DNA of 54,123 nucleotides from CAYGWP01 sp964353455 (lineage in GTDB: Bacteria > Planctomycetota > Phycisphaerae > FEN-1346). The stretch spans positions 1 through 54,123 of the forward strand of contig CAYGWP010000534.1 in the NCBI GenBank assembly GCA_964353455.1, in the 5' to 3' direction. The position numbers and the translations under genes are program-made. Positions 25,281 through 33,527 of the stretch are shown here, in pieces (position 1 is the first letter of the stretch; every line of letters begins with the position of its first letter). The notes under the pieces are model-generated. The model saw only the letters and a program-made list of their open reading frames with translations. It made no database searches and was not told the origin of the DNA.

Positions 25281-25928
25281 ATGACAACGAGTTATTTCGA
25301 CGAAGCGGCAGCAGGCTGGGATAAGGAACCCAAGCGGGTTCGGTTGATGAGGGCCGTGGGCGAGGCCATCGTCCGCGAAGTCGCGCCGACCCACGATATG
25401 ACTGTGCTGGATTACGGGTGTGGGACCGGTCTTCTGGGGCTCTATCTTCTCCCCTATGTCCGCAGCGTCACCGGGGCCGACAACTCGCCGGGCATGCTCC
25501 AGGTCCTGAACCAGAAGATTGCCGAGGGCGGCCTCAGGGACATGAAGACCGTCCGGCTGGACCTGGCCCAGGATGCGGTGCCGGATGCACGCTATCACAT
25601 GATCGTCACGAGCATGGTCCTGCACCACATCGCCGACCCGGAGAAGACGCTCCGGGCCTTCTACACGATGCTCCTGCCCGGCGGCGTCCTCTGCCTGGCC
25701 GACCTCGACTCCGAGCCGGGAACGTTTCACACCGCCGAGGCTGCCGGCAGCGTGCACCATCACGGGTTCGACCGCGAGGAGTTGAAGAAGCGGCTGGCGC
25801 AGATCGGCTTCTCAGAGGTGAAGGCTGTGACCGCCGTCGAGTTCTCCAAGCCGGTTGAGGCCGGTGGGGAAGAACAGTTCTCGATCTTTCTAGTCACCGC
25901 CAAACGCTCTCGCGGTGAGGCTTGCTAG
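25281..25928 (+). CDS. Class I SAM-dependent methyltransferase
   Basis: I chose ATG 25281, giving 215 residues (MTTSYFDEAAAGWDKEPKRV), the usual start of UbiE/ArsM-like enzymes. The SAM site is VLDYGCGTGLLGLYLLP, with the acidic loop GADNSPGMLQVL, motif IV IVTSMVLHHIADPEKTL and LPGGVLCLADLDSEPG. The frame is open upstream through a PAS fragment, so a longer fusion protein is possible but unlikely. The substrate is unknown; a second small methyltransferase is at 36373. Confidence 0.85.
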   Translation: MTTSYFDEAAAGWDKEPKRVRLMRAVGEAIVREVAPTHDMTVLDYGCGTGLLGLYLLPYVRSVTGADNSPGMLQVLNQKIAEGGLRDMKTVRLDLAQDAVPDARYHMIVTSMVLHHIADPEKTLRAFYTMLLPGGVLCLADLDSEPGTFHTAEAAGSVHHHGFDREELKKRLAQIGFSEVKAVTAVEFSKPVEAGGEEQFSIFLVTAKRSRGEAC

Positions 25929-25990
25929 GGGGACAAGGCGCACCGTAGGAGAAGGCGGACGGTTTTCCGGCAGGTACAGGAGGCCGACTC

Positions 25991-26437
25991 ATGCCCACCA
26001 TCGTTTACTGTCACATGATCTGGATGCTTGCGGCGGTCGCCGTTGGCACGTGGTCGGGGTATCTGGGGCTTCTGCGGGCGCTTCAGGGCCGTGACGGCAG
26101 AACGCGGCTCCCGGGGCGTTTCAACCTGCGCGTGCATAAATGGACCGGCATCGTCTACTACGCGATGCTCTACGTGGGTATCCTGGGCGGGCTCCTCATG
26201 GCCGAATTCCTCCTCGACGGCTTTTCCACGGAGGGCATCTGGCGGGTTCACGCGTGGCTGGGTGTGGCGGTCGGCGCCGTATATGCCCCCGGCATGTGGC
26301 TGGGGCTCCAGTTGCTCTGGAAGCCAGGAGGGAGCCGCACGCGAGCCATCGCCCACATGGTACTGAACTATACCGCCTGCACGCTCATCGGCGTGCAAAT
26401 CCTGGTGGCGCTGCTGGCGGTCAAGGGGCTGATCTAA
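25991..26437 (+). CDS. Four-helix membrane protein, DUF4079-like
   Basis: 148 residues, ATG 25991 after ACAGGAGG. Four membrane helices with a conserved pattern of histidines: YCHMIWMLAAVAVGTWSGYL, LRVHKWTGIVYYAMLYVG, WRVHAWLGVAVGAVYAP and AHMVLNYTACTLIGVQ. Such His positions suit a b-type haem, as in cytochrome b561-like DUF4079 proteins. It is the last plus-strand gene before a convergent junction with the binding-protein operon. Confidence 0.7.
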   Translation: MPTIVYCHMIWMLAAVAVGTWSGYLGLLRALQGRDGRTRLPGRFNLRVHKWTGIVYYAMLYVGILGGLLMAEFLLDGFSTEGIWRVHAWLGVAVGAVYAPGMWLGLQLLWKPGGSRTRAIAHMVLNYTACTLIGVQILVALLAVKGLI

Positions 26438-26615
26438 GTGACCGTGTGTGAGTAGTAGCCTTGACCAAGAACAGCATTTGGCCGGGTCGTCACTCTTCGC
26501 GGGCCAAGGTAGGACGCTTTTTCGCGAGAAGATTGCACTTGCTGGTTCCCTGAGTGCGGACGTCACGGCCCATAGCAATGCTTTGTTACTTTGCTCGACC
26601 ACGTGCTCCACCCCG

Positions 26616-27467
26616 TCATTCGAACTGCCGGGCATACTCGGCATTTCGGTAGAGTGCCTCACCATACCGGTCTTTGCCGTAGTCTCGAATGATCATCTGG
26701 GCTTTCTCAGAGGCAAGGAAGTCCACGAATTTCGCCGCGAGGGCCGCGCCGGGAGTTGCCCCCTCCGGCTGACAGAGGGCATGGTAAACGTTCAAGACGA
26801 AGGGATCGCCCCGGAAAAGGAGCCTGAGGTTCGGCGTGCGGCTTCTGGCGACGACCCAGGTGCTGCTGTCGGTCATGAAGTAGCCGTTCTCGGCGTTTGC
26901 GCGCAGAAGCGTGGCCATCATGAAATCGTGCGTGCGGACATACCAGTCTCCCCCCGGCACGAGGCCCGCCTTCTGCCAGATAGCCATCTCCTTCTTGTGC
27001 GTGCCCGAGTCGTCCGCCCGTGAGAAGAACTTCGCGCGGGACCTAGCGACTCGCTGGTACGCCTCGACGACACTCTTGGCGGTCCGTACCCCGGCCGGAT
27101 CATCCGCCGGCCCGACGATGAAGAACTCGTTCGATCCGACCAGCGTCCGGCGCCTCGCCCATCCCTCATCCACCGCCTTCTTCTCGGCTGAAGCCGCATG
27201 CACCATGACGACATCGGCCTGCTTGTCGTGCAGGAGTTGGAGCGATTCCCCCGAGCCCGCCTCTCGCCAAAGGACCCTCACGTCGTTTTCGCGCGAGAAC
27301 GCCTCGCAAAGGACTTTCAGCAGGCCCAGTTCGCCGGGGCTCCCTGTCGCCACGACGAGTTGCTTTGAGCCGTTGCCGTAGATGGCAGCAGGTTCGTGTT
27401 GAGGCAAGCGCGTACACGAACTTGCCGCAAGCCCGGCCAGGATAATGACCACCACGCTGTTCCTCAC
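26616..27467 (-). CDS. TupA-like tungstate/molybdate-type binding lipoprotein
   Basis: 283 residues with a lipobox (LAGLAASSC). It has the PBP type II fold of TupA: VVATGSPGELGLLKVLCEAF, AGSGESLQLLHDKQADVVMV, the oxyanion loop FSRADDSGTHKKEMAIW and NGYFMTDSSTWVV. TupA proteins bind tungstate very tightly; the SRADDSGTH loop supports an oxyanion ligand. No TupB/TupC permease or ATPase gene follows. It is 48 bases after a second binding protein (27516-28367), in the operon that starts at 29874. Confidence 0.85.
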   Translation of the reverse strand: MRNSVVVIILAGLAASSCTRLPQHEPAAIYGNGSKQLVVATGSPGELGLLKVLCEAFSRENDVRVLWREAGSGESLQLLHDKQADVVMVHAASAEKKAVDEGWARRRTLVGSNEFFIVGPADDPAGVRTAKSVVEAYQRVARSRAKFFSRADDSGTHKKEMAIWQKAGLVPGGDWYVRTHDFMMATLLRANAENGYFMTDSSTWVVARSRTPNLRLLFRGDPFVLNVYHALCQPEGATPGAALAAKFVDFLASEKAQMIIRDYGKDRYGEALYRNAEYARQFE

Positions 27468-27515
27468 GGACCTTGCTCCATTGCCTGAGATTCCCAGATG
27501 AACTCCCGCCCACGA

Positions 27516-28367
27516 TCATTGTGAGCCGACTTGCACTCGCATGAACAACGGCTGGTCGTCAAGTTGACCCTTGCCATACTGCGCTATCCATTCCTGGGTC
27601 TCTTCTTGCCTCATGAACTCCGCCAGTTGCCTTGCTGCCGCCACATGGGCGGAGGGGAATCGCCCCGCGCTGGCGACGGCAACCACGTATGGCCGCCTGA
27701 TCTGCGGGTCGCCGCGGACCATCAAGACCAGGCCGTTGTTGGGCAGTTTGCCGTTGAGGAATGGAATCCGGCCCACGAGGGTGTACGCCTTTTTCTCGGA
27801 CGCAATCTTGAGCACCTCGCGGGCCTTGTCGGTGAAGAGGAGGGTTGTCTTCTGGGGGTCGAGCGACACGCCCGCGGAGTCCAGCACGTCCCGAAGAACG
27901 TCCTGGGCGCCGAGGCTGGCATGCACGACAAACGCACTACCGCTGGCGTTGATCTTGCGAAGTGCTTCCGCGGCATCGGTCATACCGCGGATGCCGGCGG
28001 GGTCCTCGGGCGGTCCGACGATCACGAGGTCGTTCTTCAGCCACGGTTGCGGGTCCGTGGCGTAGCCGTCCGCGACGAGATTGATAATCGTATCGCTGGC
28101 ATGCATGGTGATCAGGTCGGCCTCGCCCCGGCGGAACGCCTCGGCGATGACTCGCTTGGGGCCGCTGACAACCACCTCCACCCGGTGACCGGTGGTTTTT
28201 TCGAACCGCGCGGCCAAGGCCTCCCAGAAGCCGGTCTCCACCATGCCGCCGATAACGGCTACACGCACGCTCTCCGGCTGTGCGCGTCCGGGTTGCGTCT
28301 GGCCAGCGCAACCGGCCACCAGTGCCACAGCCCCTCCCAGCAGTGCGAAGCAGAGAAGTCCTCTCAT
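27516..28367 (-). CDS. Second oxyanion-type binding lipoprotein (TupA/ModA-like)
   Basis: 283 residues with a lipobox (LVAGCAGQ). The fold is again PBP type II: VAVIGGMVETGFWEALAARF, VVVSGPKRVIAEAFRRGEAD, and a diverged oxyanion loop (FVVHASLGAQDVLRDVLDSA) where TupA has SRxDxSGTH. The ligand may therefore differ from that of its neighbour. Its ATG overlaps the PEP-CTERM stop (ATGA). Two tandem, diverged binding proteins with no permease here suggest they feed a transporter encoded elsewhere or act as sensors. Confidence 0.8.
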   Translation of the reverse strand: MRGLLCFALLGGAVALVAGCAGQTQPGRAQPESVRVAVIGGMVETGFWEALAARFEKTTGHRVEVVVSGPKRVIAEAFRRGEADLITMHASDTIINLVADGYATDPQPWLKNDLVIVGPPEDPAGIRGMTDAAEALRKINASGSAFVVHASLGAQDVLRDVLDSAGVSLDPQKTTLLFTDKAREVLKIASEKKAYTLVGRIPFLNGKLPNNGLVLMVRGDPQIRRPYVVAVASAGRFPSAHVAAARQLAEFMRQEETQEWIAQYGKGQLDDQPLFMRVQVGSQ

Positions 28368-29125
28368 GACCGTTTGCCTCGTTTTCCGCGCGCCAGAAGC
28401 AGCGTGCCGACCGCCAGTAAGGCGAGGGTTGCCGGTTCGGGCGTGGTAGCCGTGATCGAAAGGACCGGCCGATTGGCCACGGTCCCGAAATTGCGGGAAT
28501 TAAGGAGGTAACTCACGCTGGAGTCCGCCGGAAACAGGAGCAGACTGACACTGCTGCCGGCCGCAAGATCGGCCACTAAGCCGGAGGCCAATGTAAGGTC
28601 GTACGTCGTTTGCCCGCTCGTGGCACCATTGAAACTGAACGTGCCCGCCGCCTGGTCCCCCGCGCCGAGGAAAGATGGCAGCGTGTTGTACGTAATGCCC
28701 GTCGTACCGGGCGTAGAAGGGTTGCCCGTTCCTTCCGTCCAGGAGTCATTCTGCATCCATTGCACCGAGAACTGTCCGATCGCCGAGGAGTTGAAGATCG
28801 GGTTGTTCGGGGAGGCTGCGGTCAATTGGAGGGTCACCGCCTGGATGATCCATTGTCCAGCCCCGTAAGTTGAGTCGAAACTGCTCTTGGCCGACGAGGT
28901 GTCGAACATCATGACGCTCTGGAACTCGCCCTTCGCCAGGCCGCTTGCGGCCACCGAGAGCGAACCGGCCCCGCCGTAGTTGCCCGACGGATTGCTGGCC
29001 GACACGAAAGCGTCAGCCGTCGGATTCAACGTGATGACGCTGGCCGTGGCCGGCAACGACCACAGGGCCAGCACGATTCCCATCCCCACTACCGCAACGA
29101 CTCTACCCCTCATTGATGTCCGCAT
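28364..29125 (-). CDS. DNRLRE-like exoprotein with PEP-CTERM sorting signal
   Basis: I chose ATG 29125, after GGGAGGAAG. The 253-residue product has a signal peptide (VVAVVGMGIVLALWSLPATA), a beta-sandwich resembling DNRLRE/CBM6-type surface domains (LNPTADAFVSASNPSGNYGG, SVMMFDTSS, LLNSRNFGTVANRPVLSI) and a PEP-CTERM tail: TPEPATLALLAVGTLLLAR, then GKRGK. It is coupled by ATGA to the binding protein, just as the PEP-CTERM gene at 17019 is coupled to the FecB-type protein. A role in capture at the surface is inference. Confidence 0.85.
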   Translation of the reverse strand: MRTSMRGRVVAVVGMGIVLALWSLPATASVITLNPTADAFVSASNPSGNYGGAGSLSVAASGLAKGEFQSVMMFDTSSAKSSFDSTYGAGQWIIQAVTLQLTAASPNNPIFNSSAIGQFSVQWMQNDSWTEGTGNPSTPGTTGITYNTLPSFLGAGDQAAGTFSFNGATSGQTTYDLTLASGLVADLAAGSSVSLLLFPADSSVSYLLNSRNFGTVANRPVLSITATTPEPATLALLAVGTLLLARGKRGKRS

Positions 29126-29166
29126 CTTCTTCCTCCCTTCAGGTTGTTCCGCCTTGCACACAGCAG

Positions 29167-29874
29167 TTACTCTCTAGGGCCGGGCCAAGGGCTGCCCGGC
29201 ACCACCCATCGAACGTCCGCTTGAAGTGGGTCGCCCTTCCCGCAACCCACGTAGTCGCCGGGAAAACTTGCCACGTGCCCGTCGAGAAAACTGATATTGA
29301 CCATGCCGTTATGGCGTGCCACCGGGCTATAGGCCTTGGACGACGGCAGAATCGAGCAATAGGTGCCGGGGCCGTCCGCCATGAATACCTGGGTGGATGG
29401 AGAGCGAATCGTGTCGAGGTAATCCGGCACGCCCGTCAGCCACGTTGAGAGCCGCATGTTCATGCCGTAGGCGAAGTAATACATGGTCTGGGCCTCGGCC
29501 TCGTGGGCCGACGGGCACATCCAGATGCCGCCGTCGCCCGGCCGCGGAATGCGCCCCTCGGCAGCCAGTTCCTTGTAGGCAGGCATCCCCATCACATTGG
29601 GGAGCGCATTGAACCAGTCCTCGGGCCGATCAACGATGGCGGTCGGCTGGACACCCTGCCCCCGGCGCGGCAGGGCGCCGTTGTTCTGCTGGGCGTAGAC
29701 GCGCATGGCCAATGCCCACTGCCGCAAGGCGGACTGGCACTTGGCGGAATCAGCCACACCGCAAGCATAGCCGAGCGCAGGGGTGATGATGGCAGCCAGC
29801 ACGCCCACGATGGCGAGGACCACCATCAACTCCACCAGCGTGAACCCCCTCGATCGTGACCTGCCCTCAACCAT
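29167..29874 (-). CDS. Prepilin-type protein with H-X9-DG motif
   Basis: 235 residues starting MVEGRSRSRGFTLVELMVVL, a class III prepilin signal, followed by the pilin helix (AIVGVLAAIITPALGYACG). The C-terminal RHNGMVNISFLDGHV is the H-X9-DG motif. The middle is a globular domain with a few Cys (IWMCPSAHE, TYCSILPS). It is the first gene of the second prepilin, PEP-CTERM, binding-protein operon and is divergent from the sigma-54 regulator at 30130. Confidence 0.85.
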   Translation of the reverse strand: MVEGRSRSRGFTLVELMVVLAIVGVLAAIITPALGYACGVADSAKCQSALRQWALAMRVYAQQNNGALPRRGQGVQPTAIVDRPEDWFNALPNVMGMPAYKELAAEGRIPRPGDGGIWMCPSAHEAEAQTMYYFAYGMNMRLSTWLTGVPDYLDTIRSPSTQVFMADGPGTYCSILPSSKAYSPVARHNGMVNISFLDGHVASFPGDYVGCGKGDPLQADVRWVVPGSPWPGPRE

Positions 29875-30043
29875 TTACCACCTGTTAAGTCAGAGTTGAC
29901 GGCCGCAGCGCCCTTGCAGGAAGGGCTCGCGCCCCGGAAGCGGCTGGAAATTGGGGTTCGGTGCGCGCCGACTCCGAAGCACAACTCGGCCCACTGTTCG
30001 AACGGGTCTGGCACCACGTTACGCCGCATCCTTGTACTTGTCA

Positions 30044-30071
30044 ACCATCGAAACGTCACCATCGAAACGTC
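30044..30071. repeat. 14-bp perfect tandem repeat before the sigma-54 activator gene
   Basis: ACCATCGAAACGTC occurs twice head to tail, ending 58 bases before the ATG at 30130. It lies between divergent genes and may be a regulator site. No convincing promoter of either sigma-70 or sigma-54 type was found in 29875-30129. Confidence 0.5.
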
Positions 30072-30129
30072 GACAGACCACGGCGTGGCCTTGACGCCTC
30101 GCCGGTCCGGGCGTACCCTTGGAGAAACC

Positions 30130-31509
30130 ATGAAACAACGTTCCCACGACCGCTTGCCCGAGTCCGTCACAGACGCCATTCTGGAGAGCATTTCCGACGG
30201 CGTTTTCACGGTGGACCACGAGTGGCGGATCACGTCGTTCAACCGGGCCGCGGAGGAAATCACCGGCGTGCCGCGCCAGGAGGCCGTCGGAAGGCGATGC
30301 AGCGAGGTCTTCCGGGCCAGCATGTGCGAGGCTGACTGCGCCCTGCGCCGCACGATGGCAAGCGGCAAGCCCGTGGTCAACCAGACGGGGTTCATCGTGG
30401 ACTCTGAGGGACGGCGGATTCCGATCAGCGTCTCTACCGCCCTGCTGCGCGACGGCCGCGGCAAGGTCGTCGGCGGCGTCGAGACGTTCCGCGACCTGAG
30501 CATCGTTGAGGAACTCCGCAAGGAACTCGAAGGGCGCTTTGAACTGGGCGACATGGTCAGCCGCAGCCCCGCCATGCACCGCCTCTTTGACCTCCTCCCC
30601 CAGGTGGCGGCCAGCGGCAGCACCGTGCTGGTCCAGGGCGAAACGGGCACGGGCAAGGAACTGCTTGCCCGGGCGATCCATTCGCTCAGCCCCCGCCGCG
30701 AGAAGCCGTTCGTGGCGGTCAACTGTGGTGCCCTGCCCGACACGCTCCTGGAATCGGAACTCTTCGGCTACAAGGCGGGGGCCTTCACGGGCGCCGGAAA
30801 GGACAAGCCCGGCCGGTTTGCCCTGGCCGAGGGGGGCACGATCTTCCTGGACGAGATCGGCGACGTGAGCCCGGCCCTCCAGGTCCGGCTGTTGCGATTC
30901 CTGGAGGGGCGAACGTACGAACCGCTGGGCGGAACCCAATCCGTTCAGGCCGACGTTCGAGTCGTGGCCGCCACGCATCGGGACCTTGCCGCCCTGGTCA
31001 AGGATGGGGCATTCCGGCAGGACCTGTTCTACCGGATCAATGTCGTGCGGCTGGAACTGCCCCCGCTCCGCCAACGCAAGGCCGACATCCCGCTGCTGGT
31101 CGAGCGGTTCGTGGGGCGCCTGAACCGGCTTCGTGGGCGGTCGGTGCCTGGCGTCAGCCGCGACACGCTCGCCATCCTCATGGCCCACGACTATCCCGGC
31201 AACATCCGCGAACTGGAGAACGTGATGGAGCACGCCTTCGTCCTGTGCGGCGAGGGCCCCATTGAGCCGTCCCACCTGCCGGACGACCTGATGGCCCGCG
31301 CGCCGCCGAAGGCGCGGCGTACCGACCTTCGCGGGTCGGTCCGGGCCGCCGAGGCCCAGTCCATCCTGGATGCCCTGAAGCGGAACCACTTTAACCGGTT
31401 GGCCGCGGCGCGGGAACTGGGCATGCACAAGACCACGCTGTTCCGGAAGATCAAGGCGCTGGGTCTGAACCTGCCCGAGACGGACGGCCGTTCAGGACCA
31501 GGGGCGTAG
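30130..31509 (+). CDS. Sigma-54-dependent activator with N-terminal PAS domain
   Basis: ATG 30130 follows GGAGAAACC. The 459 residues are: PAS about 10-110 (ISDGVFTVDHEWRITSFNRA, with Cys in CSEVFRASMCEADCALRR), AAA+ about 135-370 and a Fis-type HTH at the end (LAAARELGMHKTTLFRKIKA). Walker A is GETGTGKE, the sigma-54 contact loop is the intact GAFTGAGKD, and Walker B is GGTIFLDEIGD. The Cys cluster in the PAS domain could carry a metal or redox signal. The gene stands at the head of the ORP-like locus, 150 bases before a sigma-54 promoter, as in Desulfovibrio ORP loci. Confidence 0.93.
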   Translation: MKQRSHDRLPESVTDAILESISDGVFTVDHEWRITSFNRAAEEITGVPRQEAVGRRCSEVFRASMCEADCALRRTMASGKPVVNQTGFIVDSEGRRIPISVSTALLRDGRGKVVGGVETFRDLSIVEELRKELEGRFELGDMVSRSPAMHRLFDLLPQVAASGSTVLVQGETGTGKELLARAIHSLSPRREKPFVAVNCGALPDTLLESELFGYKAGAFTGAGKDKPGRFALAEGGTIFLDEIGDVSPALQVRLLRFLEGRTYEPLGGTQSVQADVRVVAATHRDLAALVKDGAFRQDLFYRINVVRLELPPLRQRKADIPLLVERFVGRLNRLRGRSVPGVSRDTLAILMAHDYPGNIRELENVMEHAFVLCGEGPIEPSHLPDDLMARAPPKARRTDLRGSVRAAEAQSILDALKRNHFNRLAAARELGMHKTTLFRKIKALGLNLPETDGRSGPGA

Positions 31510-31519
31510 AGTCGCTTTC

Positions 31520-31549
31520 ATGCTACCGTCCGGGCTGCGACAGTAGCAT
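31520..31549. promoter_or_regulatory. Inverted repeat upstream of the sigma-54 promoter, probable enhancer
   Basis: ATGCTACCGTC (31520-31530) and GACAGTAGCAT (31539-31549) pair at 10 of 11 positions around an 8-base centre. No T-run follows, so a terminator is less likely. The centre lies about 125 bases before the -24 element, a usual distance for an activator-binding site. Confidence 0.55.
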
Positions 31550-31659
31550 ACGTGCAACTCTTTTGTCGGGTCGCCGTATCCCTTCCAAGGCAATTCTGTC
31601 GTCATAAGTCCTTTATAAGGCGGAGGTTAACGCCGCGGGGCCGCCCCCTGCAATTGTGT

Positions 31660-31675
31660 TGGCACGCGTATTGCT
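31660..31675 (+). promoter_or_regulatory. Sigma-54 (-24/-12) promoter
   Basis: TGGCACGCGTATTGCT matches the consensus TGGCACG-N4-TTGCW fully, with ten bases between GG and GC. It is 28 bases ahead of the DIM-family gene at 31703 and downstream of a sigma-54 activator gene. Confidence 0.9.
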
Positions 31676-31702
31676 CATATATCGGATCGGAGGCCATAGG
31701 CG

Positions 31703-32083
31703 ATGCGTGTTGCACTGACAGCCTGGGACGGTCGGATCTCGCCGGTGTTCGACACCGCGCGCCACCTCCAGATCGTGGATGTGGAGGGCGGTCTGCCGAT
31801 GGGGCGCGTTGAGGAACCGCTGGAAGAGTGCCTTCCGGACCGAAGGGTCGCACGATTGGGCGCGCTCAAAGTGGATGCTCTGATCTGCGGGGCCATCTCC
31901 CGGCCGCTGGCCGACATGGTCCAGACTGCCGGCATCCAATTGGTGCCCTTCGTCGCCGGACCGGTCGAGGAAGTGCTGCACGCCTTCGTGAACGGCTCGC
32001 TGCCGACGGGCATGTTCCAGATGCCGGGCTGTTGCGGCGGGCGCCGCCGGTTCCGGGGTCAGCGTGGCTGGCGTATGGCATGA
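31703..32083 (+). CDS. Dinitrogenase iron-molybdenum cofactor (NifX/ORP-like) family protein
   Basis: 126 residues with the DIM fold: MRVALTAWDGRISPVFDTAR, LGALKVDALICGAISRPLAD, AGIQLVPFVAGPVEEVLHAF. The C-terminus ends in a Cys/Arg-rich tail (MPGCCGGRRRFRGQRG). Family members (NifX, NafY, ORP) bind Fe-S or Mo-Cu-S clusters in transit. There is no nitrogenase here, so a role as cluster carrier of the ORP type is likelier. It is the first gene after the sigma-54 promoter. Confidence 0.88.
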   Translation: MRVALTAWDGRISPVFDTARHLQIVDVEGGLPMGRVEEPLEECLPDRRVARLGALKVDALICGAISRPLADMVQTAGIQLVPFVAGPVEEVLHAFVNGSLPTGMFQMPGCCGGRRRFRGQRGWRMA

Positions 32084-32122
32084 GGCCGCAACCCGGCTGT
32101 CTGTCCAAGGAGGACGCGAAAG

Positions 32123-33268
32123 ATGCCTCGAGGCGAAGGAATCGGGCCCTACGGGCCAGGAAGACCGGCCGACGCCGATCTCGCTTGGCGATTCTGGGAC
32201 AGCGGCCCTGTGCCCACGCGCCTTGCAGAGATCCTTGGTCGTGCAATGGCGAGTGAAGGGCCATCGAAGGAGGACTGCATTTATCTACTCTGCTTTCCAG
32301 AGCGCTCCATCGAGGCGGGGATGATCCGCACCGTGGCGGACGCGGTCTCCCGGAAACGTTTCGGGAACGAGGCGATGCTGCTGGGGCAGATCGGCGTGGC
32401 TATGGCCCCCTGTGACGGCGGATGCGCGTTCTGCGCCTTTGCCAAGCCTCATACGACGATCCGGGAGTCCACCCTCTCGGTCGAAGAGACGATCGAGAGG
32501 GCCATCGCCTTTGAACGTGGGGGCGTGGCCGGCATCTTCATCATGACCATGCACTATTTCGGCTTCGAATGGTTCCTCGACCTGGTGTCGCGCGTCAGCA
32601 AGGCCCTTCCGGCTGAAACGAGACTGCTGGCGAACATCGGCGACATCGACGCCGCGCAGATGCAGGCCCTCAAGGACGCAGGGCTGACGGGCGCCTACCA
32701 TGTCTGCCGCCTGCGCGAAGGGATCGATACCCACATGACCCCCCGGCAGCGGATCCGCACCATTGAGTGTGTCCGCGAAACGGGGCTGGACTGGTACAAC
32801 TCCTGCGAGCCGATCGGACCGGAGCATACTCCGGAGGAACTGGCCGAGCAGATCCACCTCGGACGGGAACTGGGCTGCGCCCAGCACGCGGCGATGCGAA
32901 GGTTCCCCGTGCCGGGTTCGCCCCTGTTCCGTCACGGGCAGGTCTCGCTCTCGCGACTTGCCCAGATCGTGGCGATCATCTCGTTGGCCACTCTTGAGTC
33001 GAAGACCGTTCGAAGCATCGCCGTGCACGAACCCAATCTTCTTGGGCTCATGAGCGGTGCAAATGCCCTCTACCCGGAGGCAGGGGAGCCTGATCCTGCA
33101 CCCGAAGGCGCCCCTCTGACAGGACACGAGGCGACGGAAGGATTCAGTTCGGCCCTTTGGCGGCGCACTCTGGAGATCACCACGGCCGATTGTCGGAAGA
33201 TGCTCCTGGAGACGGGCTTCACGACTCTTCGACGTGGCAACGGAACGACGGTGCCTCTGAAACTGTGA
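32123..33268 (+). CDS. BioB-like radical SAM protein with GDGTGP-type N-terminus
   Basis: 381 residues, ATG 32123 after AAGGAGG. The first 15 residues, MPRGEGIGPYGPGRP, look like the start of the small Gly-rich proteins downstream and are absent from the paralogue at 11480. The radical SAM core has CDGGCAFC, MTMHYFGFEWFLDLVSRVSK, YHVCRLREGIDTHM, CEPIGPEHTPEEL and HEPNLLGLMSGANALYPEAG. In place of BioB-specific context it sits in a cluster-assembly operon, so a role in making or remodelling a metal cofactor, as HydE or NifB do, is plausible. The substrate is unknown. Confidence 0.85.
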   Translation: MPRGEGIGPYGPGRPADADLAWRFWDSGPVPTRLAEILGRAMASEGPSKEDCIYLLCFPERSIEAGMIRTVADAVSRKRFGNEAMLLGQIGVAMAPCDGGCAFCAFAKPHTTIRESTLSVEETIERAIAFERGGVAGIFIMTMHYFGFEWFLDLVSRVSKALPAETRLLANIGDIDAAQMQALKDAGLTGAYHVCRLREGIDTHMTPRQRIRTIECVRETGLDWYNSCEPIGPEHTPEELAEQIHLGRELGCAQHAAMRRFPVPGSPLFRHGQVSLSRLAQIVAIISLATLESKTVRSIAVHEPNLLGLMSGANALYPEAGEPDPAPEGAPLTGHEATEGFSSALWRRTLEITTADCRKMLLETGFTTLRRGNGTTVPLKL

Positions 33269-33280
33269 AGGAGACAAGCC

Positions 33281-33527
33281 ATGCCAGGTGGAGATGGAAC
33301 GGGTCCGATGGGAATGGGACCGATGTCCGGTCGAGGCGCGGGATTCTGCGGCGGCTTCGGCGTGCCGGGGTCCGCCAATCCGGTGATGGGTCGTGGTCGC
33401 GGCGGCCGGGGGCGCGGCCTCGGCCGTATGTTCTGGGCGGCGGGGGTTCCGGTCTGGGCCCGCCTTGGCTGGGGCGCGCTATCATACGCCTTCGGGCCCC
33501 CCACGCCGGAAGTCGAACGCGAGACGC
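33281..33527. repeat. About 247-bp direct repeat, copy 1
   Basis: Matches 34499-34745 with about 17 differences, from the ATG to the codons for VERET. The two genes then differ completely. Confidence 0.85.
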
